A DNA stretch of 64,000 nt from JASBYZ01 sp029983705 (lineage in GTDB: Bacteria > Actinomycetota > Coriobacteriia > Coriobacteriales > JAEZZM01), in assembly GCA_965119715.1 (NCBI GenBank), contig OZ221969.1:434001-498000 (forward strand), written 5' to 3'. Shown one piece after another: positions 61,114-64,000 of the stretch (the first letter of the stretch is position 1; each line of letters starts with the position of its first letter). Under the pieces are notes generated by a model. It was not told the DNA's origin. It ran no database searches and saw nothing but the letters and a program-made list of their open reading frames with translations. Position numbers and translations under genes: made by a program.

Positions 61114-63027
61114 TTATTTTCCTAATGCAAAATCTGCTGCATTGTCTCCTGCAATACGCCCAAAGGTATAAATATCTGCCATAGATGTAGAGCCTAAGCG
61201 ATTTGCCCCCATTTTATGACCAGCTACTTCACCTGCTGCATACAAGCCTTTAATTGCTTTTTGATTTGTATCAAGAACCTCAGCTTCTGTGTTTATATGT
61301 AAGCCGCCCATTGTGTAGTGAACCGCAGGTTTGTACACCATAATGTAATAAGGCGGAGTTTGGATTTTATGCATTTCGCCTCGGTAATTAAACTCTTCAT
61401 CTTTACCGCTATCTACAGCATTATTCCACGTTGTTAGCGTTTCTTTTAAGGCAGCGGCATCTATACCAAATGGCTCGCATGCTTCTTCGATTGTATTTGC
61501 AGTTACACAGAGCTTTCTGCTAGTTAGATTTTCATATTCATCAGAGTGAATATCTACGACTTTTGTTTCATCTGCGGCATCTTGATCCCATATTTCATAG
61601 GCAATTTCATCTGTTTGAGAAAGAATAGCTTTAGAGAGTACATCACGTCTTTCAAGCTCTTCAACAAAACGCTTGCCTTCTTTATTAAACATTACTGTTC
61701 TTTCATCAAGGCGCATATCATCTAAGTATAAAAGCGCTCCTGTTTCTATATCACAGATAGGGTAAGTTTGAATCAGTTCCATATCAATGGTTTCCGCACC
61801 TATTGCCTGCGCCATATCAAGACCATCGCCCATTGCTCCCACGCTTGTAGTTGCATTAAATTGCTTACCAAATTCGGGGTTGGCTTCGGTTCGTTTGTCA
61901 ACATTTGCGCCAAATCCACCACAACTTAGAACAACAGCTTTAGTACTGATATTAAAAACATCACCACTGGAAACTTCTTGAGCTGTTATGCCTTCAATCA
62001 TCCCATTAGCATCTGCTTTTAATTCTGTAGCTTTAACTCCAGACAAAACTGTTAGATTGTCTAAAGAGCGAGTGCGATCTGTCAGAGCTGTTGTCATTGC
62101 GTTTCCGATATGTTCTTTAGGAATAATGGAACGTTTAACGCTATGACCTCCAAAAAATAATAAATTGTGCTCCCAAGAAACTCCGCCCTCATATGTTAAC
62201 CAGTCAGCAGCATCTTTTACACCATTAGCTATTACTTTGACAAGCTCAGGATCACCTTTGTAATCGCCGCCCTTTAACATATCTTCTGCTAATTTTTCAG
62301 GACTATCCTCTATACCGCTATGCTCTTGAATCCAGTTTTGTGGAACAGCCATCTCACCACCTGAAAGTGCTGTTGATCCTCCTAGAACTCCAAGCTTTTC
62401 TAGTAATAAAACCTTGCATCCTTTTACGGCTGCACAAATTGATGCTGTGAGACCTGCCCCTCCAGCACCTACTACTACAACATCATAGGAAGCTTCAGGT
62501 TTTTCAGGAATGCTTAGAACAGCTTTATCTTTTTTCTTGAATTCTTCTGCATCAAGTTGGGATTTCTTTAAAGCTTCATCAACGGCCTGTACAAATGCAA
62601 CACTTGATAGCGTTGCTCCGGTAATCATGTCTACATTTAGTGTCTGATTATCTACTATGAGCTTGGAGAGTTTCTCCATACAGACATCGCCGATGCCTTT
62701 GGTCTCACGTGATTCAACTACATAAATATCTTCTATTTTGTCTGGGGATGTGAGTAGGCCAATTTTAACATGTCCATGCTTTCCCATACCTTCGCCAAAC
62801 GTTGTTATAAAATTTTCAGAGGAGACAGGTTTCTTGTCTTTATTAGCTGAATTATTAGTCTCAGGCTGTTCTGAGGTTGGTTCTACAACTTGTGTGCAGC
62901 CACTTGCTAGCAAAGAAAAGCTTCCAGCAAATAAACCTACTCCAGCTAAAAAATTACGCCTGGACAGTCGGTTTGTAGAAAGAGCTCCATTGCTTTTTAA
63001 ATCCGGGTTAAATTTTTGAGGTGCCAT
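61114..63027 (-). CDS. Tat-exported fumarate-reductase-like flavoprotein with FMN-binding domain
   Basis: 637 residues from the ATG at 63027, which follows AAGGGAA; the longer frame adds 14 codons without support. The Tat motif SRRNFLAG and a lipobox LLASGC make it a lipoprotein. An FMN-binding domain (about 70-155) with TGATLSS is the site of covalent FMN attachment by ApbE. Then come FAD GAGGAGLTASICAA, a catalytic RFVEELERRD region, and GANRLGSTSMAD. It probably reduces an unsaturated organic acid as respiratory acceptor outside the membrane. It is divergent from a membrane protein of the regulator type. Confidence 0.9.
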   Translation of the reverse strand: MAPQKFNPDLKSNGALSTNRLSRRNFLAGVGLFAGSFSLLASGCTQVVEPTSEQPETNNSANKDKKPVSSENFITTFGEGMGKHGHVKIGLLTSPDKIEDIYVVESRETKGIGDVCMEKLSKLIVDNQTLNVDMITGATLSSVAFVQAVDEALKKSQLDAEEFKKKDKAVLSIPEKPEASYDVVVVGAGGAGLTASICAAVKGCKVLLLEKLGVLGGSTALSGGEMAVPQNWIQEHSGIEDSPEKLAEDMLKGGDYKGDPELVKVIANGVKDAADWLTYEGGVSWEHNLLFFGGHSVKRSIIPKEHIGNAMTTALTDRTRSLDNLTVLSGVKATELKADANGMIEGITAQEVSSGDVFNISTKAVVLSCGGFGANVDKRTEANPEFGKQFNATTSVGAMGDGLDMAQAIGAETIDMELIQTYPICDIETGALLYLDDMRLDERTVMFNKEGKRFVEELERRDVLSKAILSQTDEIAYEIWDQDAADETKVVDIHSDEYENLTSRKLCVTANTIEEACEPFGIDAAALKETLTTWNNAVDSGKDEEFNYRGEMHKIQTPPYYIMVYKPAVHYTMGGLHINTEAEVLDTNQKAIKGLYAAGEVAGHKMGANRLGSTSMADIYTFGRIAGDNAADFALGK

Positions 63028-63162
63028 TGATAATTTCCCTTCAATCGAGATGCTGAATGAATAAATCATCGCGACGGCTAAAAGTTGTTTGTTGCTATAT
63101 CGCGAGATTTATCTGTTGACTACATAGTAGCTAGCGAAACAAAATGTTTAATTAAAAGAGAG

Positions 63163-63244
63163 GTTGATTTTAATCAACTTGCAAGATTTAGCTGGTTGAT
63201 AAAACTCAACTGTAAATTACAGCGCAATGGTTCATAATATTATG
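63163..63244. promoter_or_regulatory. Twin GTTGA-N6-TCAAC dyads and two further palindromes in the divergent promoter
   Basis: Dyad 1 GTTGATTTTAATCAAC (63163-63178) and dyad 2 GTTGATAAAACTCAAC (63195-63210) share arms and a 16-bp length, starting 32 bp apart, three helix turns. CTGTAAATTACAG (63210-63222) and the perfect palindrome CATAATATTATG (63233-63244) follow. They lie between the flavoprotein and the membrane-protein gene and are candidate operators. Confidence 0.65.
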
Positions 63245-63290
63245 GTTAATGTAAAAATAAATTTAACGTTGCTCCGAGAGGTCTCTATTC

Positions 63291-64000
63291 GTGAAGGAAA
63301 AGTTCCAACAAGCGGTTTACTACATATTAAGACTAGGTTCTTTCCCTTTATCTTTTCTTGGCATTGGGTTATATAGAGCTTGGCTAGCAACTTTTTTTAG
63401 ATATGATGTTTTTCCTACTATTACATTTAATGATTATGCAATTTTTGAATGGGCAATAGGCCTCACTGCTCTCTGTGTATTCTTTCTTGCAAAAAGAATA
63501 GCACCATTAACATCTCGTATAAGTGTTTACATATTTACATTTTTTAGCCTTACATTAGGCTCACTATTTATTATTGTTGACTGCTTTGGTGAGGCTCTTT
63601 ATTATTTAAAATTTGCTGGATTAGTAATTAGTGGCATAGGCCTAGGTTTGCTCATTTTAATGTGGACAGAATTTTTGGGATGCTTAACCCCAAGGCGAGT
63701 GGCCATACATTATTCGGCTGCTATTTTATTGGGCGAATTTCTTAAATGGTTGTTTACAGGCCTTTTAACCTCACATATTATATTCTTTTCACTAACCCTA
63801 CCTGCTGCTTCGCTATTATCGCTTTTGTTTGCATTTACTCATATTTCACAAAAACGTTTACCACAAACTATGTTGAGAGATTCCAACACGCCAAAAACTC
63901 AGAACAACATATTTTTAAAAAAGAATTTTTTCAAGTTTGATAGCTTACCGTGGAAAATAATCTTATTAATGATAGTTTGTACCTTTGCTACAGGTTTTGC
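63291..64000 (+). CDS. Polytopic membrane protein, N-terminal part of a probable LuxR-type membrane regulator (cut by window edge)
   Basis: GTG start after GAGAGG; 236 codons are open to the window end. Several hydrophobic helices are seen (such as SFPLSFLGIGLYRAWLATFF, ISVYIFTFFSLTLGSLFIIV, FAGLVISGIGLGLLILMW). The layout and the divergent position beside a fumarate-reductase-like flavoprotein fit the coriobacterial family with an MFS-like domain and a C-terminal LuxR helix-turn-helix. The DNA-binding part would lie beyond the window and is not seen. Confidence 0.7.
   Translation, partial: MKEKFQQAVYYILRLGSFPLSFLGIGLYRAWLATFFRYDVFPTITFNDYAIFEWAIGLTALCVFFLAKRIAPLTSRISVYIFTFFSLTLGSLFIIVDCFGEALYYLKFAGLVISGIGLGLLILMWTEFLGCLTPRRVAIHYSAAILLGEFLKWLFTGLLTSHIIFFSLTLPAASLLSLLFAFTHISQKRLPQTMLRDSNTPKTQNNIFLKKNFFKFDSLPWKIILLMIVCTFATGF

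Noticed and set aside
1..64000. Mobile elements, prophage or CRISPR arrays
   Set aside because: No transposase, integrase, terminal inverted repeats or regularly spaced repeats were found.

Overview
The window reads as a chromosomal segment of a low-GC member of the actinobacterial class Coriobacteriia, most likely Atopobiaceae (Atopobium, Lancefieldella or Fannyhessea type). This is inferred from gene content. The heat-shock block carries an HspR-type MerR regulator (dnaK-grpE-dnaJ-hspR-clpB). There is a four-subunit pyruvate/2-oxoacid:ferredoxin oxidoreductase. A Tat-exported FMN/FAD fumarate-reductase-like lipoprotein sits divergent from a polytopic membrane protein resembling coriobacterial LuxR-type regulators. 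Small ferredoxin and lysA-argS linkage fit as well. The DNA is visibly AT-rich. I see no phage, IS element, CRISPR array or integron; most of the window is core chromosome.

Layout. 1-9.9 kb: start of a divergent gene (probably homoserine dehydrogenase), tRNA-Gln, argS, lysA, a LuxR-like regulator, sppA, a tandem-MarR regulator, a dipeptidase, an acyl carrier protein, an unknown small gene and a two-component system. 10.6-17 kb: a structured non-coding RNA, an acyl-CoA dehydrogenase, an interrupted LysR gene, tRNA-Arg and two tRNA-Ser, a DUF2207/LemA pair, tadA and the SRP RNA. 17-25 kb: an interrupted degV, a DUF1836 gene, a PHP phosphoesterase, dnaX-ebfC-recR and the por operon. 25-30.7 kb: ahpC, nrdAB under a clear NrdR double box, and a zinc phospholipase C-like gene. 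30.9-39.3 kb: two membrane proteins, then a same-strand run asd-queT-glycosyltransferase-TauE-LytS/LytTR-phosphodiesterase. 39-42.8 kb: pgi, an SDR, an SRAP protein and thioredoxin. 42.9-51.5 kb: a seven-gene minus-strand operon joining a secreted protein, a PIN-TM-TPR protein and a small coiled-coil protein to hypF-C-D-E. 51.5-59.4 kb: an unknown gene, a ferredoxin and the heat-shock locus. 59.4-64 kb: a small membrane protein, a sortase-type surface protein with a G10 tract, and the flavoprotein/membrane-regulator pair.

The most notable observations are: (1) a run of ten G near the start codon of the LPKTS-anchored surface protein, which puts the gene out of frame by one base and looks like a phase-variation switch; (2) single in-frame stop codons in a LysR gene (codon 5, TAG) and in degV (TAA); (3) a ~210-nt structured RNA with its own terminator, possibly of the raiA class; (4) a PIN nuclease-like domain fused through a membrane segment to TPR repeats, co-transcribed with hydrogenase maturation genes; (5) twin GTTGA-N6-TCAAC dyads exactly 32 bp apart between the flavoprotein and its putative regulator; (6) several hairpins that bury Shine-Dalgarno sequences. 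All family assignments come from reading motifs, without database searches.
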